DNA of 15,669 bases from an uncultured Bacteroidia bacterium (GCA_938038735.1 CALHSW010000027.1:1-15669), one strand, 5' to 3'. Positions 6,414 to 14,211 are shown, counted from the first letter of the stretch. Made by a program: numbers and translations. Notes: a model not told the origin generated them from the sequence alone.

Positions 6414-9020
6414 TCAAAACTCTATCCCTATCAGTAATACGTCATCAAGCTGTTTATGTTGCCCACGGTGCGCCACGTAGTCGTCCGCTATGTATTGGGC
6501 GAGTTTGGGCATTGAGAGCTCACGCTGCTCCACCAGCAGCTCCCTGATATGCTTCGGGCTATACTTCTTCATCCCCGAAACGCCCCCCAGCTGGTCCGGC
6601 AATCCATCCGAGAAAAAGAACACCCTATCGCCCTGCTCTATGGGTATAGTATAGTTCGTGAATGGATCCTCCTCCACCCGTTCGTGCGGTATCCCGCCTA
6701 TTGCCTTGCGGTCGCCCTTATACTCCGTCAGCACCTCCCCGCGCAGATGGTAGAGTGGGCGATGCGCCCCTGCGAACTCCAGGGTCTTCGTCTTCGGGGC
6801 GTACTTGCAAAGCGCTATGTCCATCCCGTCCCGCGCATCGGCATCGGGCCGATCCTGACGGAGCGTCTTACGCACCCCCGCATGCAGATGGTCTAGCACC
6901 TCTGCCGCCGTGTAGCTTGCATCGTGGTCCACCACGTTGTTCAGCGTGAAAAAACCAATGAACGACAGTAGTGCCCCCGGCACGCCGTGCCCCGTGCAGT
7001 CCACCGCCGCAATGTATAGGTAATCATCCTTCTTGAAGAACCATGGAAAATCGCCGCTAACCACATCGCGCGGCTTGTAGTACATGAAGGAGCGGGGAAA
7101 ATGCTGCTGAATCAGCTTTATATCCGGCAGTATGGACCCCTGGATTCGCTGCGCGTAGTTTATACTCTCCGTTATCTTGCGATTCTTATCCTGAATCTCC
7201 GACTCAATGCGCTTCGCCTCGGTTATATCGTGCCCCACGAGGAGTACCGTTTCCAAGATCTCGTCCTCAAATTCTGGAATGGCTGCCAAACGCAGCGTCG
7301 CCTCCCCGTCGGCCACCGCCACCGTCACCTCTTCCTCCCATTTCTTTTGCGTATCTCGCACCCCTTCTATCGCACGCTGGAATGCAGAGGAAAGCACTTC
7401 GGGAATGTTTAGCTCTCCGAGTTCGTGGTTGAGTAGCTCTTCGGGTTTAAGCCCTAAATATCGCTCCACGATGGGGTTTGCGTAGTGGAACAGCTGGTCT
7501 AGGCTCAAGCGGATAATCATATCGAGAGAGTTCTCGGAGAGCGATTGCATCCGGCTCTTCATGCGCTCCTCCTTTTCCGCCCGGAGCCGCTCGGTGATAT
7601 CTCTCGAATTCAGTATTATACCCTTGATCGCAGGGTCATCGATCATATTGCGTCCCGTAGCCTCCAGCGACACCTTCTGCCCGTCACGCTTCATGAAAAC
7701 GTACTGAATCGTCACAGGCACCCGGGGCGACTCCAGCAGCTGGTCAAACATCCGCCGCAGAAGGTTCTGCCCCTGCTGCGTCAGTCGCTCATGGTCCTTC
7801 CCGTCCATCATCTCATCGGGGGAATACCCCAAAATCTTTGTCACTGACGGGCTTATGTACTTTATCTGTTGCTGTTCATCGTATATGGTTATCACCTCCG
7901 ACGCATTCTCCAGCAACGAGTGTAGCAGACGCTGCGCATTCTCTGCCTCCTTTATCTTGCTCTCCAAACGCGTATTGGCATGCGCTAGCTCCTCGTGGGT
8001 CTGCTGCATCTCCTCGGCGTTCTGGCGCAGCTTCTCCTCATTCTTACGCAGCTCCTGCGTCATGTGCTGCGCCTCGTGCAGCAGCGTCTCGGTGCGTTGG
8101 CTGATACGCAGGTTGTATACCGTTCGCGCAATAATCTCGCCTACCTCCGAAAGGAACCGGATGTCGCGGCTACTAAACGTCTTCCGCACCGAGGCAAATT
8201 CCACAACCCCCTGCAGCATGTCGTTCGTCACCAATGGTACTAGCAGCAGGCTCTGCGGACGCTGATCCCCAAGTATGCCCGACGATATGGTCACGTAGTC
8301 TTCCGGGATCTCGGTTCGGTACACTATCTGCCGCTCGTAGGCACACTCCCCGAGCAGCCCTTCGCCGATTTTGAACGACTGCTTCATATACTTCTCTCGG
8401 GCGTAGGCATACGTTGCAAGGCTCTCCAGCAACTCCTTATCCGCATCGTAAATGTACAGTGCCCCTTGCACCACATCGATGTACTCCACCAGCTTGCGGA
8501 GCACCTCAAGCGTTAGCTCTTTGATGCTATTATGCAGCCGCAGCACGTAGGCCACCTCATCCTTCCCCTTGCTCATCCAGTTGCTATCCGTCTCTTTGCG
8601 GTTGGTTTCAACTAGATTATCACGCATACGCAGCAGAGAGGTTCCCAAAACGTCTTCATCCCCTTCCACCTGAAACGCAGCTTGGTAGTTCCCCTCTCCG
8701 ATCTCCTTGGCAAAGGCCGCGTTGCGCGCTATTGCGCGCTCCTTCTTCTCCAGATCAAGTCTTAGCGTCTCTTCTCGCCAGCTCTGGCGGCGGTAGTACA
8801 CCGCAAAAAAGAGCCCCCATGCTAGCGGCAGCGCGTCAAGGAAATAGAGCCCCGGCTGTTCCTGATGGATGTATCCTATCCCATCGAGCGTTAGGCGTAT
8901 CTCAAAGTAGCGCGCACTCACCACCCATCCCAAAAACACAAAGAACAGCCCTGCCGCAAATACCAGCAGCACTATCTGTACATTGCGTTCCCGTATCCTT
9001 CTTAGCAAGCCTGATAGCAT
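6414..9020 (-). CDS. Membrane GAF-PAS-PAS-PP2C serine/threonine phosphatase (SiaA-like, SpoIIE family)
   Basis: This 868-residue protein has two membrane segments (about 15-34 and 58-75) with a short outer loop, a HAMP-like helix region (85-145), a GAF domain (160-305), a coiled coil (308-368), two PAS domains (about 369-480 and 490-605) and a C-terminal SpoIIE/PP2C phosphatase (620-868). Phosphatase landmarks are RDVVSGDF (651-658), AAVDCTGHGVPGALLS (671-686), DGMD (731-734), FFSDG (802-806) and QLDDVLLI (857-864), which supply the metal-binding aspartates, so it should be active. The expected substrate is the phosphorylated SiaC-like protein two genes downstream. P. aeruginosa SiaA has a simpler HAMP-PP2C layout; the GAF and PAS domains here add cytosolic inputs. 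The coiled coil holds a heptad-spaced glutamate ladder (Glu329, 336, 343) that could be a CheR/CheB target. GAGG precedes the ATG. Confidence 0.93.
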   Translation of the reverse strand: MLSGLLRRIRERNVQIVLLVFAAGLFFVFLGWVVSARYFEIRLTLDGIGYIHQEQPGLYFLDALPLAWGLFFAVYYRRQSWREETLRLDLEKKERAIARNAAFAKEIGEGNYQAAFQVEGDEDVLGTSLLRMRDNLVETNRKETDSNWMSKGKDEVAYVLRLHNSIKELTLEVLRKLVEYIDVVQGALYIYDADKELLESLATYAYAREKYMKQSFKIGEGLLGECAYERQIVYRTEIPEDYVTISSGILGDQRPQSLLLVPLVTNDMLQGVVEFASVRKTFSSRDIRFLSEVGEIIARTVYNLRISQRTETLLHEAQHMTQELRKNEEKLRQNAEEMQQTHEELAHANTRLESKIKEAENAQRLLHSLLENASEVITIYDEQQQIKYISPSVTKILGYSPDEMMDGKDHERLTQQGQNLLRRMFDQLLESPRVPVTIQYVFMKRDGQKVSLEATGRNMIDDPAIKGIILNSRDITERLRAEKEERMKSRMQSLSENSLDMIIRLSLDQLFHYANPIVERYLGLKPEELLNHELGELNIPEVLSSAFQRAIEGVRDTQKKWEEEVTVAVADGEATLRLAAIPEFEDEILETVLLVGHDITEAKRIESEIQDKNRKITESINYAQRIQGSILPDIKLIQQHFPRSFMYYKPRDVVSGDFPWFFKKDDYLYIAAVDCTGHGVPGALLSFIGFFTLNNVVDHDASYTAAEVLDHLHAGVRKTLRQDRPDADARDGMDIALCKYAPKTKTLEFAGAHRPLYHLRGEVLTEYKGDRKAIGGIPHERVEEDPFTNYTIPIEQGDRVFFFSDGLPDQLGGVSGMKKYSPKHIRELLVEQRELSMPKLAQYIADDYVAHRGQHKQLDDVLLIGIEF

Positions 9021-9031
9021 ACCCTATTCCT

Positions 9032-9829
9032 CTACTCTTTTGCCGACCGCAGCTTGGCGAGTCGCGTCGCGTAGGCGCGTGTAAAAGCCTCAATGAGCAC
9101 GCGCTCATCGTTTGACAATGCCCGAAAGAAAGCCAGTTCAAATGCCCCCCACACTTTCTCTTCTCCTCCCCCAAAAGGAACTATTAGCAAGCGCGACGGC
9201 ACGCTCCGTCCGAGCCCCGACACGATTATTGAAAAGTCATCCGGAATATCTTCAATGTATAGCGCCTCCCCATTCGCGATCGTCTGCCCTGTCAGCGACT
9301 CGCCTAGCGCAAAGCTCTCTATCGGCTTCTCCACCGAGGCGTATGCGTATGTTGCGCCGAGCGAAAAACGATCCTCTTGGCCCTCCCGCTGATACACCAT
9401 CCCCTGCGCCAGCTCCCACTCGCGCCCCGCAATCTGAAAATACCTAGCCGTCAGCTCTTCCTCGCTATCTCCCTGTAGTTCTTTAATTACTGACCCCTTC
9501 ACCCGCTCGCGTTCCGTTGCATCCTGCTCTGCCTTGCGCAGTGCCGCTTCCCGCTTTTCCTTCTCTTCTCGGAGCGTATCCCGCTCCTCCTCAATGACCC
9601 GCGCTGCGCGCCACTCCGCTTCGTATCGTGTTCGCAATAGCTGGTACGACCTATGCATTAGCCCCGCCGCCGCCACGAGAATCAGCCCGAGAAGCACCGA
9701 TATCCAAAACGCCCACCCTAGGCGTAGCGTGCTATTGTACATCATGATTAGCAGCACCGATACCACCACCACCGTCAGCGTTACCACTCCGAGCCCCGGC
9801 TCTATATGTCTTTCCCGCTTTACACTCAT
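9032..9829 (-). CDS. Membrane-anchored coiled-coil GAF protein without output domain
   Basis: The 265-residue product has two N-terminal hydrophobic segments (about 13-31 and 39-57), a charged coiled coil (60-118) and a C-terminal GAF domain (about 125-262). The GAF part shares a signature with the GAF domains of two other operon proteins: YIEDIPDDFSIIVSGLG here, YRTEIPEDYVTISSGI in the PP2C protein and YLTEIPADYCTITSGIGE in the upstream sensor, each followed by a P..LL..P strand. No kinase, phosphatase, methyl-accepting or DNA-binding domain is present, so it probably works by association with another operon protein, perhaps the phosphatase encoded 11 bp downstream. The ligand is unknown. 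GAGGG lies just before the ATG. Confidence 0.85.
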   Translation of the reverse strand: MSVKRERHIEPGLGVVTLTVVVVSVLLIMMYNSTLRLGWAFWISVLLGLILVAAAGLMHRSYQLLRTRYEAEWRAARVIEEERDTLREEKEKREAALRKAEQDATERERVKGSVIKELQGDSEEELTARYFQIAGREWELAQGMVYQREGQEDRFSLGATYAYASVEKPIESFALGESLTGQTIANGEALYIEDIPDDFSIIVSGLGRSVPSRLLIVPFGGGEEKVWGAFELAFFRALSNDERVLIEAFTRAYATRLAKLRSAKE

Positions 9830-9839
9830 AGCACGCCCT

Positions 9840-10406
9840 CTAGCATAACTCCTCCAAGTACTTTATCAGCCCTTCCGTCGTCATGGCCCCATCCACCTCG
9901 GTGCGCGCCATCGCGGCTTGCGGCATCGTGGGCACCTCGCATTCTGACGGATCCTGCACCAGGGCCAAGCCCCCCAGCTGTTTCAAGTAGCGCAACCCAT
10001 CCGCCCCATCGCTATTGGCTCCAGAAAGCAGTATCCCCAACGCCTTTTCGCGATAGGCCCGCGCCACTGAGTAGAACGTCAAGTCGATCGATGGGCGTGA
10101 ATGGTTCACCATTCCCTCCGTTGATAGCGCGAAACGCCCCCCCAGCTCCACGTACATATGGTAATTCGCGGGTGCTAGGTAGGCGCATCCTTCGCGTATT
10201 GACTCTTTATCGTAGGGCTCCACGACCGGCATGCTCGACTTGAGCGAAAGCGCCTCTACAAACCCCGACCGCACGTGCTTCAAGCGGTGCATGCATAGAA
10301 ATACCGGCAAGGGAAACTCGTGCGGCAGCGCATGCAGCATGCGCCCCACCACCTGGAAGCTCCCAGCCGAACCTCCTATCACCACTGCCTTTATTTCACG
10401 ACCCAC
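9840..10406 (-). CDS. CheB-type protein-glutamate methylesterase, catalytic domain only
   Basis: The 188-residue protein matches the catalytic half of CheB. The triad is in place: Ser13 in IGGSAGS (10-16), His40 in FLCMHR (36-41) and Asp133 in LLSGANSDGADG (126-137). The late motif EVPTMPQAAM (157-166) is also typical. The N-terminal receiver domain of classical CheB is absent, so activity is not controlled by CheA-type phosphorylation. The expected reaction is hydrolysis of glutamate methyl esters (or glutamine deamidation) placed by the CheR encoded in the same operon; the substrate is unknown, since no classical MCP is present. The start is GTG at 10406, overlapping the preceding CheR-like gene by 11 bp; a strong AGGAGGG six bases upstream supports it. 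Confidence 0.92.
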   Translation of the reverse strand: MGREIKAVVIGGSAGSFQVVGRMLHALPHEFPLPVFLCMHRLKHVRSGFVEALSLKSSMPVVEPYDKESIREGCAYLAPANYHMYVELGGRFALSTEGMVNHSRPSIDLTFYSVARAYREKALGILLSGANSDGADGLRYLKQLGGLALVQDPSECEVPTMPQAAMARTEVDGAMTTEGLIKYLEELC

Positions 10407-11241
10407 TACGCACCCTCCTATAAATGCTCTCCCGCTCGTTAAATGCTGTAAAAGTACTGCAATTCTGCAAATTTGCCAAACGCTCTTGCACTCCTAGCGC
10501 CAAGTAGCCGCCCGCACGTAGGCTCTTTGCCAGCACTTCAAGGTTGCGGTAGCACAGCGTTGCGTTGAAATAGAGTAGCTGATTCCTGCATAGCACTAAC
10601 GATGCTTCCTGCTTGGGGGGCAGTGAAAAAACAGGCCGTTGCTGCACGTACTGCACGCGCGGCAATAGTTTCCCTACAAATACTCTATGCCCATTGCGCT
10701 CCTCCACGTAGTCTGAGAATTGCCCGTGAAGCTGGCAGCGAGTGAAATTAGCTGAGTCTACATCTGTCGCACGCACCGGCATGAAGCCTGTCGATGACTG
10801 CTGCAGCATCTTCGCGCCCATGTAGGAGCTGTATACTGTGCACTCGTCATAGCCCAGCTCCTCCAGCAAGATTAGTAATGAGAAAAGCTCCTCTCCGCTG
10901 TCAAGCGCAGCCTGCCATATCGTAAAGCTCGTCCCTTCCCGCGATGCCAGCGATGGCAGCACCGTGTCTCGCAGGTAGCGCCAAAAGGAGGGATCCCGAA
11001 ACAGTTCGGTCGTGTTCGGTAGTACCGCCCATAGAAAACGGTCGTAATCTTCCCGTGGCCCATGCTGTAGCATGTCGTACAGCGCATCCACGCTTGGCAG
11101 TCCAAGTTTTTCTAATGCCACCCCCAAGCGCCGCACGAATATTGTTAGCGAAAAATCACTGAAGTCATCTCCAAAACGCCTACGCACCAGCTCCATCACG
11201 CTGCGCGCCTCCTTTATGCCTACCTCGTGCGCCTGCGTCAT
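10396..11241 (-). CDS. Divergent CheR-like protein, probably a pseudoenzyme
   Basis: The 281-residue protein has the CheR layout: N-terminal helical domain (10-70), the junction motif NTTELFRDPSFW (76-87), and a Rossmann-like domain with LVLCRNQLLYFN (215-226) and AGGYLALGVQE. However, the SAM-binding motif I, GCSRGQE in the other CheR of this operon, is ALDSGEE here (112-118), and the second motif ASDLNSEVL is SSYMGAKML (138-146), losing the acidic residue that normally contacts the SAM ribose. Methyl transfer is therefore doubtful. It may act as a scaffold, a substrate adaptor or a regulator of the active CheR. It begins in an ATGA overlap with the sensor gene and overlaps the CheB gene by 11 bp, so it is kept under tight coexpression and is intact, not a decaying pseudogene. 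Confidence 0.85.
   Translation of the reverse strand: MTQAHEVGIKEARSVMELVRRRFGDDFSDFSLTIFVRRLGVALEKLGLPSVDALYDMLQHGPREDYDRFLWAVLPNTTELFRDPSFWRYLRDTVLPSLASREGTSFTIWQAALDSGEELFSLLILLEELGYDECTVYSSYMGAKMLQQSSTGFMPVRATDVDSANFTRCQLHGQFSDYVEERNGHRVFVGKLLPRVQYVQQRPVFSLPPKQEASLVLCRNQLLYFNATLCYRNLEVLAKSLRAGGYLALGVQERLANLQNCSTFTAFNERESIYRRVRSGS
10413..10419 (-). promoter_or_regulatory. Ribosome binding site fixing the GTG start of the CheB gene
   Basis: On the minus strand the bases read AGGAGGG, six bases before GTG at 10406. They lie inside the end of the upstream CheR-like gene, which suggests translational coupling. No ATG is available at a comparable spacing. Confidence 0.75.
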
Positions 11242-13160
11242 AGCGTATGCTCTCCTTCTTCTTTCCCTTCACGGACTTTCTCGCACCGCTGCGTGAAGGC
11301 TGCACCAAGCACGTAGTATCCATGCTCGCCGCTGTCAAGTTCCTTGCTTGATAGCGAAAGCTGTAGCATTAGCCGTGTCCCCTCCTGCGCTATACGCACC
11401 ACCACGGTATACACCTGCCCTTTCTCCGCCTGCTCCGCCACCCCCGCCACGCTCGCGGCGGGGTCGCTCTCGCGCAGCACATCCAAAAGGTTGCTGCCCT
11501 TCCAAAATGGCAAGCCCCACTCTTCGCCGAGCTGCGCCATGCGCTGATTGCACGAACGCAGCACCAGCGCCTCGCTTACCTCTCCGTATAGGAAGCTCGC
11601 GCTCAGTGCCCTCTCTAAATGGAGAAGCTGTTCGCGTCGCTGCACCATCGCCTCCTGCGTGGCGCGTACCTCTTCTAGGTTCTGCCGCATCGCCTCCTCC
11701 TGTTCGTGCATCTTCTGCCGCTGTGCCTGTGATTCTTTCAGCAGTATAGCCGTGCGCTCATTGCTTTGCGCCGACATCAACGTTGAAGCGATACTCTCCG
11801 ACAGCTGCTGCACGAACTGAATCTCATGCGGAGAAAAGGCCGTTAGCGTGGCCATCTCTATCACGCCGTATAGCTCCTCGCCGCTCTTTAACGGCATGAG
11901 CAGCAGGGCGCGGGGCGGCGCTTCGCCTATCCCTGAGGTTATGGTGCAGTAGTCTGCCGGTATCTCTGTGAGGTACGTCATCTCGCGTTCCAGGGCGCAT
12001 GTGCCAACAAGCCCCTCGCCGAATGCAACACGATCCTCTAGATACTTCTTTCGTCCGTAGGCCACTGACGACTGCAGGCGTAGGTACGTATCCTGCCCCT
12101 CCATCTCCGTGATGTAAAAGCCGCCCTCCACGGCCCTTAAATGCGTCACCAGCTGCTGCAGCACGTTGTCGGTTAGGCCCTGAATGTCGTTGCCATGTTC
12201 GCGCAGAATGCGCCCAAACTCCGCAATGCTGCTGTTCATCCAGTTGCGCAACGACTCCTCCTCTTTCTGCTTCGCGGCCTGCTCTATCCCTATCTTTATG
12301 CGCCCCCGCATCTCTAGTAGCGCATTGCCCAGCACATCGTTCGGCCCGAGCGGCTCGTACTCTGCCGAAAAGTTCTGCTTCCCTATCTCTAGTGCAAAAG
12401 CTGCTGTCTTGCCGAGTCCCTCAATCAGCTTGTTGACCTCTTCGCTTACCACCAAGACATCTGCCCCCTTGCGCTTCTCCAGCTTCGCGGGGTGTTCCCC
12501 TCGCGCCAACGCCTCCAAGCGGGAACGCAGCGCAACAACATTCTGCACCGGCCGTTGCACCACGAGGTAAACCAGTAGCCAAACCGCTAAGAACGAAAGA
12601 ATTAGAACCAATACCATCACTCGGCGCAACTCCCCGCGCAGCGTGCTATCAATATTGCGGTCATGCTCCACCGCCACGTAAACCCGTAGCGACTGCGAGT
12701 AGTAGTAGCTTATTTCCAGATTCCCTTCGAGCGCATTCCCAAAATTGTAGGCCATGGTGCCGCACCGCTGTGGAGATCGGCCCATTTCCACGAGGGCTTC
12801 TTGCGATAGACGTGCGTTGCGCCGAAAAAAATGAAACCGCACCTCCCCTGAGGGCTGCACTACGAAGGGGTACATCGTTTGTCCCATCAACGGATCCCGG
12901 AAAAGGGGCCGCACCTTGCGGTCCGTCGCTGAATCCACGTTGACTAGGTCTACGCCCATCGCTTGTGTCGCCGCCTCTAGGTGGATGGCGTAATGCTCAA
13001 GCATATCCCGCATGCGCTGCTGTTCCTGCAAAAGTGCCTCCCGGTAGAGCCAGTATAGACCCGGCCACAGCAGCGCTATCGCCACCAATGCGCTCAGCAT
13101 GCTGAAACGCATGCGCATGCGGTCCTCCCATTGGCCCCAGCTCACCTGCTCCCTACGCAT
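11238..13160 (-). CDS. Two-TM sensor protein with HAMP, GAF, coiled coil and PAS-like C-terminus, no output domain
   Basis: A 640-residue product. There is a membrane segment at about 20-40, an extracytoplasmic domain of about 140 residues, a second membrane segment at 181-203, a HAMP-like region (204-260), a GAF domain (about 305-465), a coiled coil (466-525) and a C-terminal PAS-like domain (about 525-625). No histidine kinase, MCP signalling tip or phosphatase domain is seen. The coiled coil contains MRQNLEEVRATQEAM (491-505), close to LRQNAEEMQQTHEEL in the downstream phosphatase; Glu489, Glu496 and Glu503 are seven residues apart. The start at 13160 follows GGGAGG by seven bases and gives a 19-bp overlap with the CheR gene; an upstream in-frame start at 13217 would lie deep inside that gene. 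It probably senses an envelope signal and may be methylated by CheR. Confidence 0.88.
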   Translation of the reverse strand: MRREQVSWGQWEDRMRMRFSMLSALVAIALLWPGLYWLYREALLQEQQRMRDMLEHYAIHLEAATQAMGVDLVNVDSATDRKVRPLFRDPLMGQTMYPFVVQPSGEVRFHFFRRNARLSQEALVEMGRSPQRCGTMAYNFGNALEGNLEISYYYSQSLRVYVAVEHDRNIDSTLRGELRRVMVLVLILSFLAVWLLVYLVVQRPVQNVVALRSRLEALARGEHPAKLEKRKGADVLVVSEEVNKLIEGLGKTAAFALEIGKQNFSAEYEPLGPNDVLGNALLEMRGRIKIGIEQAAKQKEEESLRNWMNSSIAEFGRILREHGNDIQGLTDNVLQQLVTHLRAVEGGFYITEMEGQDTYLRLQSSVAYGRKKYLEDRVAFGEGLVGTCALEREMTYLTEIPADYCTITSGIGEAPPRALLLMPLKSGEELYGVIEMATLTAFSPHEIQFVQQLSESIASTLMSAQSNERTAILLKESQAQRQKMHEQEEAMRQNLEEVRATQEAMVQRREQLLHLERALSASFLYGEVSEALVLRSCNQRMAQLGEEWGLPFWKGSNLLDVLRESDPAASVAGVAEQAEKGQVYTVVVRIAQEGTRLMLQLSLSSKELDSGEHGYYVLGAAFTQRCEKVREGKEEGEHTL

Positions 13161-14032
13161 CGCGCTCCCTCCCGTTTTACGTATACCTTTGATAGCCGCG
13201 TAAAGCGGTCTGCCCACACGCCCACAACCGACTCGTGCATTCCAAGAACCAGCACGCCCCCTGGCTCTAGCAAATTGTAGAACAGCTCAAACAGACGGTT
13301 CTGCAACGCCCGGTTGAAATAGATTATCACGTTTCGGCAAAATATTATATCGTACTTCCCCCCGAATGGATTCTGCATCTGCAACAGGTTATTCCGTTTG
13401 AACGTAGGGCGCGACAGCAAAAAATCGTGTATCTGTATCTTATCCCGCTCCTTATCTATTGCAAAGTACTTCGAGTAGGGCACGTCAAGGGCCGCCTCAT
13501 AGTTCAGCGGGTTCGTATTGATGACCCGGTCAAAATTATCTAGATACTGTAGATTGAAACGGAATCGATAGGTGCCCTGCGTGGCATCCGCAAGCACTTC
13601 GCTATTCAAGTCCGACGCGTATACGCTCGTTCTCTCCATCATGCCCAGCTCGTTGAGCAGCATCAGCATGGAGTACACCTCCTGCCCCCGTGAGCATCCC
13701 GCGTGCCACACCCGCAGTGCCTGCTCCCGGCGAAAGAGCGGCAACACCTGGCCCCGAAGGCACAGCCACATCGCTGGATCCCGAAAAAGTTCGCTCGTAT
13801 TCACCGTAATCCTATTCACCACGTGTTCCCCGTAGCTTGCATCGCTGCCCAAACGCTCCAATAGCTCCTCGAAGCTACAGCTCTCCTCCTCCAGCAATCG
13901 GTCTACCCGCCGACGCAACGACTTCTCGGAATACTCCGAAAAATCGCACATCGTCGCCTTGAGTACAGCTGCCGAAAACAGCTCAAGCTGCCCCGCCTCG
14001 CCCTCTACCGGATGTGTCTTCATCTGCGCCAT
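13142..14032 (-). CDS. CheR-type protein-glutamate O-methyltransferase (canonical)
   Basis: A 296-residue soluble protein, first gene of the operon. It has a helical CheR N-terminal domain (about 15-75), VNTSELFRDP (77-86), the SAM-binding motif HAGCSRGQEVYSM (110-122), VYASDLNSEVL (137-147) with the ribose-binding Asp141, and IIFCRNVIIYF (229-239), followed by PGGVLVLGMHES. All are expected for an active SAM-dependent methyltransferase that methylates glutamates on receptor-like proteins. No TPR extension is present. ATG at 14032 is preferred; an in-frame TTG at 14074 would add 14 residues but lacks a ribosome binding site, whereas GGAGGAGG and GGAG lie upstream of 14032. With the downstream CheB it forms an adaptation pair lacking CheA, CheW or MCP in view. 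Confidence 0.93.
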   Translation of the reverse strand: MAQMKTHPVEGEAGQLELFSAAVLKATMCDFSEYSEKSLRRRVDRLLEEESCSFEELLERLGSDASYGEHVVNRITVNTSELFRDPAMWLCLRGQVLPLFRREQALRVWHAGCSRGQEVYSMLMLLNELGMMERTSVYASDLNSEVLADATQGTYRFRFNLQYLDNFDRVINTNPLNYEAALDVPYSKYFAIDKERDKIQIHDFLLSRPTFKRNNLLQMQNPFGGKYDIIFCRNVIIYFNRALQNRLFELFYNLLEPGGVLVLGMHESVVGVWADRFTRLSKVYVKREGARCVGSR

Positions 14033-14211
14033 GCTCGCTCCGTCCTCCTCCCCATATCCCACGCAGGAGGTCAAAACTCTCCATTTCTCAACGCGTAAAG
14101 GTAACCATTTTCCCGCATTTGCGCCTCGTCACCCTCAAGGGTGAAAATGCATGAATAGTCAGTAGTGCGCCATTGAAAGTGTCGCTATTTAAAGGGATGC
14201 AGTGCCGCCCT
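14033..14211 (-). promoter_or_regulatory. Leader/promoter region of the operon, with a 14-base perfect palindrome
   Basis: This gene-free stretch must hold the operon promoter unless it lies within the repeats further up. The palindrome CACCCTCAAGGGTG occupies 14130-14143; on neither strand is it followed by a T-run, so it is not an obvious terminator and could be an operator. A TACCTTTA at 14103-14096 is one base off the Bacteroidota -7 consensus, but no -33 partner was found. The promoter itself is not identified with confidence. Confidence 0.3.

Larger units (their letters stand above)
814..14032 (-). other. Eleven-gene operon: CheR/CheB module, sensors, SiaABC-like phospho-switch, ABC transporter, exported proteins
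   Basis: All eleven genes run on the minus strand. In transcription order the junctions are: a 19-bp overlap, a 4-bp ATGA overlap, an 11-bp overlap, then gaps of 10, 11, 22, 28, 85, 30-42 and 11 bp, ending in the terminator at 755-794. The 85-bp gap before the ABC transporter (5316-5400) is the only place where a separate promoter seems likely; I see no convincing promoter there. Co-transcription is inferred from spacing. Confidence 0.75.

Noticed and set aside
11238..13160. Reading the sensor as a methyl-accepting chemotaxis protein or histidine kinase.
   Set aside because: No MCP hairpin tip and no HisKA or HATPase motifs are present; the C-terminus is PAS-like.
13161..13217. Earlier start for the sensor protein, adding 19 residues.
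   Set aside because: It would overlap the CheR gene by 76 bp and has no ribosome binding site, whereas GGGAGG sits seven bases before the ATG at 13160.
14033..14074. TTG-initiated N-terminal extension of the first CheR.
   Set aside because: The rare start codon has no ribosome binding site, and the extra residues do not resemble CheR.
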